In this document: positions 43,063-51,185 of the stretch, piece by piece
Numbering within the stretch: the first letter of the stretch is position 1
Layout of the letters: every line of letters begins with the position of its first letter
Source: Candidatus Leptovillus gracilis
Lineage (GTDB): Bacteria > Chloroflexota > Anaerolineae > Promineifilales > Promineifilaceae
Direction of reading: 5' to 3'
Assembly: GCA_016716065.1 (NCBI GenBank)
Contig: JADJXA010000016.1
Coordinates: forward strand, 51,396-115,395
DNA: 64,000 bases
Made by a program: the position numbers and the translations under genes
The notes under the pieces: model-generated
Databases searched by the model: none
What the model saw: only the letters and a program-made list of their open reading frames with translations
Told to the model about the DNA's origin: nothing

Positions 43063-43443
43063 ATGATTGATGTAAATCCACCACCTATTGCCCTGGAGCG
43101 CCTGACCGAACAATTGAAAGCGCTGGCGAACCCCAAACGCCTGCAAATGATCCATTTGCTGATGGAAGGGGTGCATTGCAACTGCGAATTGGGCGAAGCG
43201 CTGGACATGGCGCCCAACTTAATCTCGCACCACATGAGCATCCTACGAGATATTGGACTGGTGGAAATGGAGCGAGATGCGGTTGACGGCCGTTGGGTCT
43301 ATTTTTCGCTCAATGAAGCGGCGCTAACCGCACTCAACCAGGATTTTGGCGCGTTTTTTGCCATGGCGCGCATCAAACCGCGCCGCCCGACTTGCGGACC
43401 GCAAGGTTCGGTTGTGTCCATGAGTGAAATTGCCATCGGCTGA
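43063..43443 (+). CDS. arsR: ArsR-family metalloregulator
   Basis: A 126-aa repressor starting MIDVNPPPIALERL (longer in-frame starts cross the operator and are rejected). Winged helix with LKALANPKRLQMIHLLMEG, then the metal-site motif HCNCELGEALDM on the recognition helix N-terminal side, comparable to the CxC arsenite site of plasmid ArsR. DNA-recognition helix MAPNLISHHMSILRDIGL, wing AVDGRWVYFSLNE. Extra Cys in RPTCGPQ near the end could add a ligand. It heads the ars gene group and likely binds the paired TTCAA-N6-TTGAA operators. Confidence 0.92.
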   Translation: MIDVNPPPIALERLTEQLKALANPKRLQMIHLLMEGVHCNCELGEALDMAPNLISHHMSILRDIGLVEMERDAVDGRWVYFSLNEAALTALNQDFGAFFAMARIKPRRPTCGPQGSVVSMSEIAIG

Positions 43444-43461
43444 TTTTTTTTGCCCAATTAG

Positions 43462-43477
43462 TTCAAAAATATTTGAA
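43462..43477. promoter_or_regulatory. ArsR operator upstream of arsD
   Basis: TTCAAAAATATTTGAA, a TTCAA-N6-TTGAA palindrome 31 nt before the arsD ATG. It suggests that arsDA have their own ArsR-controlled promoter, or a second binding site for repression. Confidence 0.72.
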
Positions 43478-43508
43478 GTAGACTATATTTTGCAAGGACA
43501 ACACCATC

Positions 43509-43893
43509 ATGACCGATTCCATTTCTATTTTTAATTCTGTCCCCACAACGGCCGTTGGCGAAAAAAATAACACCAACAAAACGGCCGTTATCGAACTATT
43601 TGATCCCCCCATGTGCTGCCCCACCGGTCTGTGCGGGCCATCGCTGGACCAAACGCTGCTAAACGTCAGCGAAATGATTATGACCCTGCAAGCCGAAGGC
43701 ACGACTGTCGAACGCTACCAGATGACCAGCCACCCGCAAAAGTTCATGCAAAACAGCGACGTGATGCGCCTGGTGCGTGAACAACAGATGGCCGCGCTGC
43801 CGATAACGGCCGTTCACGGTCAGGTCATCAAAGTTGGCGCTTCCCACCCTGAAAGAACTCCGCGCCGCCCTCAACGGCTCTGTCACCCAATAA
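43509..43893 (+). pseudogene. arsD: arsenic metallochaperone ArsD, frameshifted near the 3' end
   Basis: The frame encodes ArsD through VIELFDPPMCCPTGLCGPSL (three metal-binding Cys) and MAALPITAVHGQVIKVG, up to ~43845. The following bases then read SHPERTPRR in frame, but shifting by one gives PTLKELRAALNGSVTQ and a TAA at 43891-43893, the normal ArsD ending. So one base appears lost around 43846-43855. In frame the ORF would otherwise run to 44120, overlapping arsA. ArsD delivers As(III) to ArsA. This may be a real mutation or a sequence error; most of the protein is intact either way. Confidence 0.8.
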
Positions 43894-43971
43894 AACTACA
43901 CAGAGACACAACAAGACAAAGCGCTTCTTTGTCCCTTTGTGCCTTTGTAATAAATTCCCAAAGGAAACCCT

Positions 43972-45846
43972 ATGAACACCCAATTTATCTTCTTCTCCGG
44001 CAAAGGCGGCGTGGGCAAAACCAGCATGGCCTGCGCCACGGCCGTGCGCCACGCCGACGCCGGCCAACGCACCCTGATTATCACCACCGACCCGGCGGCC
44101 AATTTAGCCGACGTGTTTGAACAACCCATCGGCCATCACATGACGCCGCTGACCGGCATCGCCAACCTGTGGGCCATGGAAATTGATCCCGACACAGCCA
44201 CCGAAGAGTACAAAGAGCGCGCGCTGGCCCCTCTGCGCGACATCTTTCCCGCACCGATGGTCGAAGTCATTAACGAGCAAATGAGTGGCCCCTGCACCGC
44301 CGAAGTAGCCGCCTTCGACCGCTTCACCGACTTCCTGGTGCTGGACAACGAAGCCGATCAGCCGGTAGAGTTTGACGTGATCGTCTTCGATACCGCGCCC
44401 ACCGGCCACACCATTCGCCTGCTGGAACTGCCGGCCGAATGGGCCAACACCATCAGCGCCGCCGAACAAGGCAGCGGACAGACTTGCATCGGGCCAGCCG
44501 CCGCCATCCAGAGCGCCAAATTCAAATACGAACGCGCTTTGGCGATTTTGCGCGACCCGGCGCAGACGCGCTTCACCTTTGTGCTGCACCCGGAAGCCAT
44601 CGCCATCCACGAAACGCGGCGCGCCATCGGCGAACTGGGCAAACTGGAAATCCACACCCACGAGCTAATCATCAACGGCATCATCCCGCCGGAAGCCACC
44701 GACAACGCCCTCTTTGCCGCCCGCGCCGAGATGCAGGCGGGCTACCTGACCCAGATAGAGCGCGACCTGCCCTACCCGGCGCGGCGCATGTTCCTGATGG
44801 ATGGCGAGATTAAGGGGATTGAGCGCTTGCGCACCGTTGCCGCTCTGCTGCACGGAGAGGAAACCAACCCCTTCAGCAGCAACGGCCACACGGCCGCCAA
44901 CGGCCACACGGCCGTTCCCGCCCCTTTCATACTGTCCCATCCAGCCGAATTGATGCCGCGCATCCTGCCGAACGGCCATCGCCGCACCATCTTCTTCGCC
45001 GGTAAGGGGGGTGTGGGCAAGACAGTTGCTTCCTGCGCAACGGCCGTTTGGCTGGCAAATCAGGGCATCAAAACCTTACTGCTCACCACTGACCCGGCTG
45101 CCCATTTGGGCAACGTCCTGGGTGAACCGGTCGGCGACGAACCGGCGCCGTTGGTCGGGCTGCCCAATTTGTGGGCGGTGAAAATTGATCCCAAAGCGAT
45201 GGGTGAAGTGTACAAAAAGCGCATCCTCGACGACGCCCGCCAGCGCGGCCGTCCCGAAGGGGCGATCAAAGCCATGGCCGAAGAGTTGGACTCCCCCTGC
45301 ACCGAAGAGATCGCCGCCTTCGACCGCTTCATCGAATTTGCCTCTGATGGACCGTGGCAGAGTGTCGTTTTTGACACCGCGCCCACCGGCCATACCCTGC
45401 GCATGTTGGAACTGCCGATGGACTGGAGCAAGCAGATAGACGTGAAGGCGTTTGCCTCGGTGGATACGGCCGTTGCTGATGACATCGCCAAACAACGTTT
45501 CGCCGATGTGATTGACATGATGCGCCGCCCGGAACGCAGCACCTTCGCCTTTGTCATGTACCCGGAATCCACGCCCATCATCGAGGCCTACCGCGCCAGC
45601 CAGGAATTGGCGACGCTGGACATTCCCACCGGTCTGGCCGTGGCTAACTTCGTCATTCCCGAAGAGCAGGCCGACACACCCTTCACAAAATCTCGCCGGG
45701 CCATGCAGGCTGGCTACCTGGCGGAAATCCAGGAACGCTTCGATACGCCCGTGCTGACCATCCCCCTGCTGCCGCAGGAGGTGCAAGGGCTGGCGATGCT
45801 GGCCGAACTGGGCCAACAGATGTATGGGAAACCAGTGATGACTTAA
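43972..45846 (+). CDS. arsA: arsenite-transporting ATPase ArsA (two-domain)
   Basis: A 624-aa tandem-domain ATPase. Both halves have deviant Walker A P-loops (SGKGGVGKTS ~9-18 and AGKGGVGKTV ~343-352) and DTAPTGHT signal-transduction motifs. Metal-site cysteines appear as GPCTAEV (~107), GQTCIGP (~171) and SPCTEEI (~443), matching the C113/C172/C422 set of E. coli ArsA. The interdomain linker (~302-315) contains a short duplication NGHTAANGHTAV. It powers an arsenite efflux pump, but no arsB or acr3 is seen in the window. It lies downstream of arsR and arsD. Confidence 0.95.
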   Translation: MNTQFIFFSGKGGVGKTSMACATAVRHADAGQRTLIITTDPAANLADVFEQPIGHHMTPLTGIANLWAMEIDPDTATEEYKERALAPLRDIFPAPMVEVINEQMSGPCTAEVAAFDRFTDFLVLDNEADQPVEFDVIVFDTAPTGHTIRLLELPAEWANTISAAEQGSGQTCIGPAAAIQSAKFKYERALAILRDPAQTRFTFVLHPEAIAIHETRRAIGELGKLEIHTHELIINGIIPPEATDNALFAARAEMQAGYLTQIERDLPYPARRMFLMDGEIKGIERLRTVAALLHGEETNPFSSNGHTAANGHTAVPAPFILSHPAELMPRILPNGHRRTIFFAGKGGVGKTVASCATAVWLANQGIKTLLLTTDPAAHLGNVLGEPVGDEPAPLVGLPNLWAVKIDPKAMGEVYKKRILDDARQRGRPEGAIKAMAEELDSPCTEEIAAFDRFIEFASDGPWQSVVFDTAPTGHTLRMLELPMDWSKQIDVKAFASVDTAVADDIAKQRFADVIDMMRRPERSTFAFVMYPESTPIIEAYRASQELATLDIPTGLAVANFVIPEEQADTPFTKSRRAMQAGYLAEIQERFDTPVLTIPLLPQEVQGLAMLAELGQQMYGKPVMT

Positions 45847-45852
45847 GAGAAT

Positions 45853-45888
45853 TTCCCAGATTGGTCCAAGATTGGGCCAATCTGGGAA
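45853..45888 (+). terminator. hairpin terminator after arsA
   Basis: TTCCCAGATTGG (45853-45864) pairs perfectly with CCAATCTGGGAA (45877-45888), 12-nt loop. It starts 7 nt after the arsA stop. Its sequence belongs to the AGATTGG-palindrome repeat group. Confidence 0.65.
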
Positions 45889-45967
45889 GGCCAATTCGAT
45901 ATACAAAACATGCGTTCTGTTTGCTGATGGACTATAATAAACCAAAATTTCAAGGATATAGACAACC

Positions 45968-46840
45968 ATGTTTTATCGCCAGAAATTATTAGTGGCTCTG
46001 ATTGAAATAAGTGGTGGCTCCCTTCCTAATACTGATTTACAAAAATTACTCTTTTTGTTTTGCCAGGAAACAGGTCAAAACTACTACGATTTTTTCCCCT
46101 ACAAATACGGTCCTTTTAGCTTCACCTCTTACGATGACAAGCAAAAGCTGACTAACAAAGGGGTGTTAAAAAAAGGCGATTCTTTTGTGCTGGCTGCTCC
46201 ATCTTCCTATTTAACACAGTTGAAGAAAAGTGATGTTGCTGCTTTACAGCAGCTTATGATCCGGCATAAATTGCGCGGCAGCGCACTTGTACACCAAGTA
46301 TATTTGGCATACCCACAATATGCTGCCCGCAGCCATATTGTAGATAAATTATTAACGGAACAGGAGAAAGACTATATATCTTCTGCTTGGGATAAAGAAA
46401 CAATATCCACACTATTTACTATTGGCTACGAAGGCAGCAGCATTGATGATTACTTACACCGCCTACTATTTAATAATGTTCAAACTTTGATAGATGTGCG
46501 CCGCAATCCAATCTCTCGTAAGCATGGTTTTTCCCAAAGACAGCTACAACAATATACCGGCAAGGTAGGTATTCGTTATGTACATTTGCCAGAATTGGGA
46601 ATCGCTTCTCATCTCAGGAAAAACCTCGTAGACCAGGATGACTATACAGTTCTTTTTGAGCAATATAATCAAGATATACTGCCCCAACAAACAGTGGCAT
46701 TGGCAAAAATCACACACCTGCTCCAATCTGATAAACGCATTGCTTTAACCTGTTTTGAAGCGGATCCCTGCATGTGCCATCGTCACAAAATTGCCCAACA
46801 ATTAGAAGCAGGGATTGATTGCCCTATTGTTCACATTTAG
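45968..46840 (+). CDS. Panacea-like (DUF4065) domain fused to DUF488
   Basis: A 290-aa protein. The N-terminal ~130 residues (LQKLLFLFCQETGQNYYDFF, YKYGPFSFTSYDDKQKL) resemble the Panacea/SocA-like DUF4065 domain, a widespread antitoxin-type domain. The C-terminal ~150 residues are DUF488: LFTIGYEGSSIDDYLHRLL, then TLIDVRRNPISRKHGFSQRQ, and ALTCFEADPCMCHRHKIAQQ with conserved Cys/His. No signal peptide. Gene is AT-rich, lacks ACGGCCGT, and is followed 11 nt later by its partner gene. Function unproven; defence or toxin-antitoxin role is speculation from the Panacea domain. Confidence 0.75.
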   Translation: MFYRQKLLVALIEISGGSLPNTDLQKLLFLFCQETGQNYYDFFPYKYGPFSFTSYDDKQKLTNKGVLKKGDSFVLAAPSSYLTQLKKSDVAALQQLMIRHKLRGSALVHQVYLAYPQYAARSHIVDKLLTEQEKDYISSAWDKETISTLFTIGYEGSSIDDYLHRLLFNNVQTLIDVRRNPISRKHGFSQRQLQQYTGKVGIRYVHLPELGIASHLRKNLVDQDDYTVLFEQYNQDILPQQTVALAKITHLLQSDKRIALTCFEADPCMCHRHKIAQQLEAGIDCPIVHI

Positions 46841-46851
46841 GAGTTTGGTTC

Positions 46852-47700
46852 ATGTCTCTCCCCGTTGAAATTCCCCAAGCCCGTGTTCTCATCACCGTCA
46901 AAACATATCCCAACCCCTCCCCAAAATACGACGAGTTAGTCTGTAACGCCGGGTTTTTGGAAAGTGGCGAATGGGTACGCATCTACCCCATAAAATTCCG
47001 CGCCTTACCTTATGAACAGCAATACAGCAAATATAGTTGGATTGAATTGGATTTGGTTAGGCGAAGCCAGGATTTGAGGTTAGAAAGTTACAGCCCTAAA
47101 CGAGGAATTGATGAAGAAATCAAAACTGTTAGGCAGGTATCCACCGGTAAGAAACAAGATTGGCGCGAACGGAAACGATACGCCTGTCGTGAAGTATTCA
47201 CCTCAATGACCGAGCTAATCGTTTTAGCTAAAACAGCAAATGTTTGGAAATCATTGGCAACCGTAAAGCCCAAGGAAATTGTCAAATTTGAAGTTGAGGC
47301 AGATGAGCGTGATTGGAAGCCACAAATACGCGATAGCTTAAGACAAATGAGCTTGTTTGGCTCACCATCATCTCAAGGCCGCGAACTAAATGTGGTACAA
47401 AAGCTACCCTACAAGTATTACTATCACTTTCTTACCGAAGGGGATAACCACCCCCGGCGGATGATGATAGAAGATTGGGAAATTGGAGCGCTCTATTGGA
47501 ACTGTCTGGCCCAAACAGAAGGTGATGAAGTTGCCGCCAATAATCTTGTGCGCCAAAAGTATGAAGAAGAATTCTCGAACAAAGATCTTCACCTTTTTGT
47601 AGGGACAACACTGGCAAATCACATCAGAGCGCCTAATCCGTTTGTTATTATTGGTGTGTTCTATCCACCTGTAATACAACAATTAGGGTTTGATTTCTAG
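46852..47700 (+). CDS. conserved protein partner of the Panacea-DUF488 gene, unknown
   Basis: A 282-aa protein starting MSLPVEIPQARVLITVKTYP; its ribosome-binding site TAGGAG overlaps the stop of the preceding gene, so translation is coupled. No domain is recognised. It is mixed alpha/beta, with CNAGFLESGEWVRIYPIKFR, then basic/aromatic stretches (KKQDWRERKRYACREVF) and C-terminal MMIEDWEIGALYWNCLAQTE and LFVGTTLANHIRAPNPFVII. The WVRIYPI motif, with the basic central region, could suggest nucleic-acid binding, but this is a guess. AT-rich like its neighbour. Confidence 0.75.
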   Translation: MSLPVEIPQARVLITVKTYPNPSPKYDELVCNAGFLESGEWVRIYPIKFRALPYEQQYSKYSWIELDLVRRSQDLRLESYSPKRGIDEEIKTVRQVSTGKKQDWRERKRYACREVFTSMTELIVLAKTANVWKSLATVKPKEIVKFEVEADERDWKPQIRDSLRQMSLFGSPSSQGRELNVVQKLPYKYYYHFLTEGDNHPRRMMIEDWEIGALYWNCLAQTEGDEVAANNLVRQKYEEEFSNKDLHLFVGTTLANHIRAPNPFVIIGVFYPPVIQQLGFDF

Positions 47701-47756
47701 CGCCAAGTCATCTACCAAGTATGAAAACAACAAGTTGATGAAGCGGAAAAACGATT

Positions 47757-47999
47757 ATGCCGATGTACGATTTTCGCTGTACACAATGTGGACATCCGTT
47801 TACTGTGCGGGCATCGTTCCAGCAGAAGGACGCCGGATTACAGCCGGAATGCCCGGTTTGCCATTCAATTGAAACGCAGCAGGTGTTGACGGCCGGTATT
47901 TTTATCGGTCAGGCGGCGGCGAAGGGAAGCAGTATGCCCCTGCCGATGATGAGCGGCACAACTTGCGGCTGTGGTTCCGGCGGGTGCGGCTGTGGTTAA
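47757..47999 (+). CDS. FmdB-family zinc ribbon protein
   Basis: An 80-aa protein with N-terminal zinc ribbon MPMYDFRCTQCGHPFTVRAS and ECPVCHS, two CxxC knuckles of the FmdB/putative regulatory family. The C-terminal tail is Gly/Cys-rich (TTCGCGSGGCGCG), possibly a metal-binding tail. It overlaps the next gene by 8 nt. Confidence 0.85.
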   Translation: MPMYDFRCTQCGHPFTVRASFQQKDAGLQPECPVCHSIETQQVLTAGIFIGQAAAKGSSMPLPMMSGTTCGCGSGGCGCG

Positions 48000-48288
48000 A
48001 AGCACAACCATCCAAATCATTGGCGCGCCGGTGGCTTGCGCCGATGGCGTCAAGGATACCTGGCGCGAAATGGCCGGCTGGCTGGCGGGAAAACTGAGGG
48101 CACGATATGGCACGGCCGTTACCACCACCTACCACGACCTCTTCGACCCCGACTGTCCACCCCTGCCGCCAGATACACAACTCCCGCTCGTACTGGTTAA
48201 CGGCGAACTGCTGACCAGCGGCGGCAAGCTCTCCATGCCGGTTATTCGACGCCACCTGGATGCGCTGGGCGTTCAGCCTGAACCGTAG
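47992..48288 (+). CDS. thioredoxin-like fold small protein (YuzD-like?)
   Basis: A 98-aa protein starting at GTG 47992 (VVKSTTIQIIGAP), overlapping the FmdB stop; an in-frame GTG at 47971 is a less likely start. Beta strand, then VACADGVKDTWREMAGWLAG helix, strand TTYHDLFDP, then PLVLVNGELLTSGGKLSMPV, giving a thioredoxin-like order with a cis-Pro-like PLV before the last strand. A Cys is at the active-site position but the CxxC is incomplete. It resembles DUF1462/YuzD disulfide proteins only loosely. Coupled to the zinc-ribbon gene. Confidence 0.6.
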   Translation: MVKSTTIQIIGAPVACADGVKDTWREMAGWLAGKLRARYGTAVTTTYHDLFDPDCPPLPPDTQLPLVLVNGELLTSGGKLSMPVIRRHLDALGVQPEP

Positions 48289-48370
48289 ATTGCTGATTTT
48301 GACTGTCAAGAATGTTGTCGTCTGGTCGTTGGGCGCAGGACCGCGCCAATCTTCCGGCTCTCAAAGAAAA

Positions 48371-49003
48371 TCACAAACGAATAATACCGCGCTCCAAAGC
48401 CACCCTCACCGCCGACATGCGGTCGCCAACGCCCAACTTCTCAAAAATGTGAATAAGATGGGTCTTAATGGTGGCCGTGCTGACATGCAGCGCCTTGCCG
48501 ACCTGCTGGTTGTTGTTGCCGGCGGCCACCAGTTGCAGCACCTCAATTTCGCGGGCGCTGAGGTTTTCTTCGGCCGGGGCGCGCATCCGGGTCATCAGGC
48601 GGGCGGCCACAGCCGGCGCCAGCACCGATTCCCCCCGGCTGGCAGCGCGCACGGCGCGAAACAACTCTTCGCGCGGCGTATCCTTGAGCAAATAGCCGGT
48701 CGCGCCGGCTTCCACCGCCCGCACGATGTCGGCGTCGCTGTCGTAGGTGGTGAGGACGAGGATGTTGGCCGACGGCCGTTGCTGTTTAATCGCCTGAATC
48801 GCCCCCACCCCATCCAGACCCGGCATCCGCAAATCCATCAGCACCACGTCCGGGCTTAGGCGGGCATCCAGGGCCACCGCCGCCGCGCCATCGGCGGCCA
48901 TCCCGGCCACCGCCATGTCTGCCTGCCCGGTTAGCATCCCGGCCAGGCCCTCCCGCACCACCGGATGGTCGTCCACAATCAAAATTTGAATTTGCGCCAC
49001 CAT
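48371..49003 (-). CDS. NarL/LuxR-type response regulator
   Basis: A 210-aa regulator. Receiver with DD at 11-12, Asp in VVLMDLRMPGLDG (~57) and Lys in YLLKDTPREEL. LuxR HTH: LSAREIEVLQLVAAGNNNQQ, then TATIKTHLIHIFEKLGVGDR. It lies 22 nt downstream of a DesK-like kinase, its obvious partner, and downstream of an ABC exporter. The layout ABC-kinase-regulator resembles LnrJK-LnrLMN-type antimicrobial-sensing modules (inference). Confidence 0.95.
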   Translation of the reverse strand: MVAQIQILIVDDHPVVREGLAGMLTGQADMAVAGMAADGAAAVALDARLSPDVVLMDLRMPGLDGVGAIQAIKQQRPSANILVLTTYDSDADIVRAVEAGATGYLLKDTPREELFRAVRAASRGESVLAPAVAARLMTRMRAPAEENLSAREIEVLQLVAAGNNNQQVGKALHVSTATIKTHLIHIFEKLGVGDRMSAVRVALERGIIRL

Positions 49004-49025
49004 GACCTCACCTCTTCTTCAATCT

Positions 49026-50243
49026 CTAACCCTGGTTGTTCACCGGAATCGCCACCGCCACCGTTGTGCCGGCGCCGCGTTCGCTTTCTACTTCCACCGT
49101 GCCGCCCAACTGCGCCACTCGTTCGCGCATCGCCGTTAAACCAAAACCGCCGGAGAGGTCGGTGGGCGCGGAACCGGTGAGGCCGACGCCGTCATCGGCC
49201 ACGTCCAGCGTGACCACGTCGCCCATGTAGGAAAGCGTCACCTGCACCTGGTGGGCCTGGGCGTGCTTGCGCACGTTGGCCAGCGCTTCTTGCGCCGCCC
49301 GAAGCAGGGTGATGTCGAGATCGGGATGCAAGGTCAGGCTGTCGCCGGTGATAACGGCCGCTGCCTTCACCCCCGTCTCTTCCTGCCAACGCGCCACCAG
49401 CCGCTCAATCGCCGCCGGCAGAGATTGCTGCGCCAGCAAATCCGGGCGTAAATCCTGCACTACCTGACGCGCCTGTGTCAGGCTGGCGCGGGCCGTTTCC
49501 CGCGCCTTGTTCAGGTGGTAATGCGCCTGCTCCGGGTCCACTTCCGACGCTTGTTCGGCAGCTTCCAGGTGCAGCACAATGCTGGTAAATCCCTGAGCCA
49601 GGGTATCGTGGATTTCGCGGGCCAGCCGTTCGCGTTCTTGCAACATGCCCTCGCGCCGCTCGGCGGCTGCCAATTCCGTCTGGGTGCGCTGCAGCTGTTC
49701 AATCAAGATACGCCGCTGTGCGCTTTGGCGAATGATGGCGTAAATCCAGACGCCCATCAACATGGCGCCGGCCGTATACCCAACCCAATACAGCAGCCCG
49801 ACGCCCCACCAGTCTGGCGGTCGGCCGCTGCTGACAAAGTTATCATAGGCGGCCAGGCTGTTGATGAACAGAGTCATCAGCAAGGCCGGGCCAATGGGCA
49901 AAAAGATGTAGACAAACGGGACCAGCCCGGCGAGCAGGAAGTAGAAGACGGGATCAATGCGCACCAGCAAGAACCACAAAAGAACGCCGAGCGCTACGAT
50001 GGGGGTCGTGATGAACGGCCGTTCCCGCAAGCGCCAATGGACCATGCCGTAAAACAAAACCGCCTGCCACAGCCCTAAACCCAGTCCCAACAGGAGGATG
50101 CGGCTCTGGGCGGCGGCGTTATCCGGGTCGGTCAGCCCCAGGCTGACGACCAGGAGCAGATTGATGTGGTAAACGGCCGTCCACAACCAACATGTCCGTT
50201 CCCAAATGTCACGTTGTGCTATCGGGGATGATTCCTGTTTCAT
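49026..50243 (-). CDS. DesK/NarL-type sensor histidine kinase
   Basis: A 405-aa kinase. Five to six N-terminal membrane helices (~20-175), a short coiled coil, HisKA_3 with RLAREIHDTLAQGFTSIVLH (His ~215) and HATPase_c with DDGVGL and GFGLTAMRERV. There is no large extracytoplasmic sensor, so it is an intramembrane-sensing type. This fits sensing of membrane stress or of transport by the adjacent ABC exporter. Confidence 0.93.
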   Translation of the reverse strand: MKQESSPIAQRDIWERTCWLWTAVYHINLLLVVSLGLTDPDNAAAQSRILLLGLGLGLWQAVLFYGMVHWRLRERPFITTPIVALGVLLWFLLVRIDPVFYFLLAGLVPFVYIFLPIGPALLMTLFINSLAAYDNFVSSGRPPDWWGVGLLYWVGYTAGAMLMGVWIYAIIRQSAQRRILIEQLQRTQTELAAAERREGMLQERERLAREIHDTLAQGFTSIVLHLEAAEQASEVDPEQAHYHLNKARETARASLTQARQVVQDLRPDLLAQQSLPAAIERLVARWQEETGVKAAAVITGDSLTLHPDLDITLLRAAQEALANVRKHAQAHQVQVTLSYMGDVVTLDVADDGVGLTGSAPTDLSGGFGLTAMRERVAQLGGTVEVESERGAGTTVAVAIPVNNQG

Positions 50244-50260
50244 CGAAAAAAGCTTTTTAG

Positions 50261-50334
50261 CCGCGGAGAGCGCAGAGAGCGCGGAGTTTTTCTCGGGAGA
50301 TTCTTGCTCTCCGCGTCCTCCATGCCCTCCGCGG
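50261..50334. repeat. imperfect inverted repeat CCGCGGAGAG / CTCCGCGG
   Basis: CCGCGGAG at 50261 and CTCCGCGG ending at 50334 bracket GAGCGCAGAGAGCGCGGAG and its partial complement (CTCTCCGCG). It lies between the ABC permease gene and the kinase gene. It belongs to the purine-rich intercistronic repeat type. Confidence 0.6.
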
Positions 50335-50379
50335 TTAGTTTTTCAGTGATCTCACTATTCCCTGCCAGTTTAGCAGCAT

Positions 50380-51116
50380 CTACTCCCAACGGAAAGTTTG
50401 CCGCGACACGATGATGCCGACGACTAGCAGCCCAATCACCACTGCCAGCGACGTCAGATTCCACGTGCCCTTGAGCCACAATTCTTCCAACAGCTTCACC
50501 ACATGAGTCAACGGGAGAAATTCCGAGAATTTCTGCACCGATTCCGGCATGATCTGGCGCGGCATGGCCGCCCCGGAAAGAAAAAGCATGGGGTAAAACA
50601 AAGCCATTCCCACCGCCTGCGCGGCGCGAGGTGTGGGCAGTACGCCCGCCAGCACAAAGCCAACGGCCAGAAAACTGAGACCGCCGAGCAGTGCGGCCGC
50701 TATCAGCCCCAGCGATGCTTCTGGCGGCCGCAAATCGTAGACCAGGAAGCCAGCCGTCACCAGCAGCAGCGCGCCGAAGGCCGTCATCACGAGGTTGACG
50801 GCTACCTGCGACCAGAGAATGGTACTGGACGGCAGAGGGGTGGCCTGCAAACGGCGCAGCACCCCTTGTTCGCGGTAGGTGGCGAGGGCGATGGGCAGGC
50901 TGAGCATCCCAATCGTGCCGATAATCATGCCGATGTAGCCAGGCACAGAAGATCAATAGAACCAAAGCCGCCCAGAATTTCCGACGGTTCGTTGCCATAG
51001 ATGCTGCCAAAGATGAACAGCAGCATCAGGGGGAAAGCCAGGGTAAAAAATGCGCCAATGGGTTCACGGAGTTGTAATTTCAATTCAGTCCAGGTCATTT
51101 GCCAAAAGGTTTTCAT
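50380..51116 (-). pseudogene. ABC-2 type exporter permease, single-base frameshift
   Basis: The N-terminal part (MKTFWQMTWTELKLQLREPI, then GAFFTLAFPLMLLFIFGSIY, ending GGFGSIDLL) starts at 51116 with AGGAG upstream. The frame breaks near 50947: the continuing product (VPGYIGMIIGTIGMLSLPIA ... QTFRWE) is in another frame. GATCTTCTGTGCCTGG needs one extra base to read DLL-VPG. The rest has the usual six-helix ABC-2 permease with ATYREQGVLRRLQATPLPSS. Real mutation or assembly error cannot be separated. Partner ATPase lies beyond the IS element. Confidence 0.82.
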
Positions 51117-51134
51117 GAGAAATCTCCTACGAAA

Positions 51135-51162
51135 AGAGCGAGAGCTAGAGCGAGAGCGAGAG
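51135..51162. repeat. GAGCGA/GAGCTA hexamer repeat, left of IS
   Basis: AGAGCGAGAGCTAGAGCGAG continues with further GAGCGAG units. It is complementary to the TAGCTC/CTCGCT repeat right of the IS at 52766-52791, so before insertion the two would have formed a hairpin in the ATPase-permease spacer. Confidence 0.75.
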
Positions 51163-51185
51163 TCTAGAATGGCTTCTTCCTCTAG

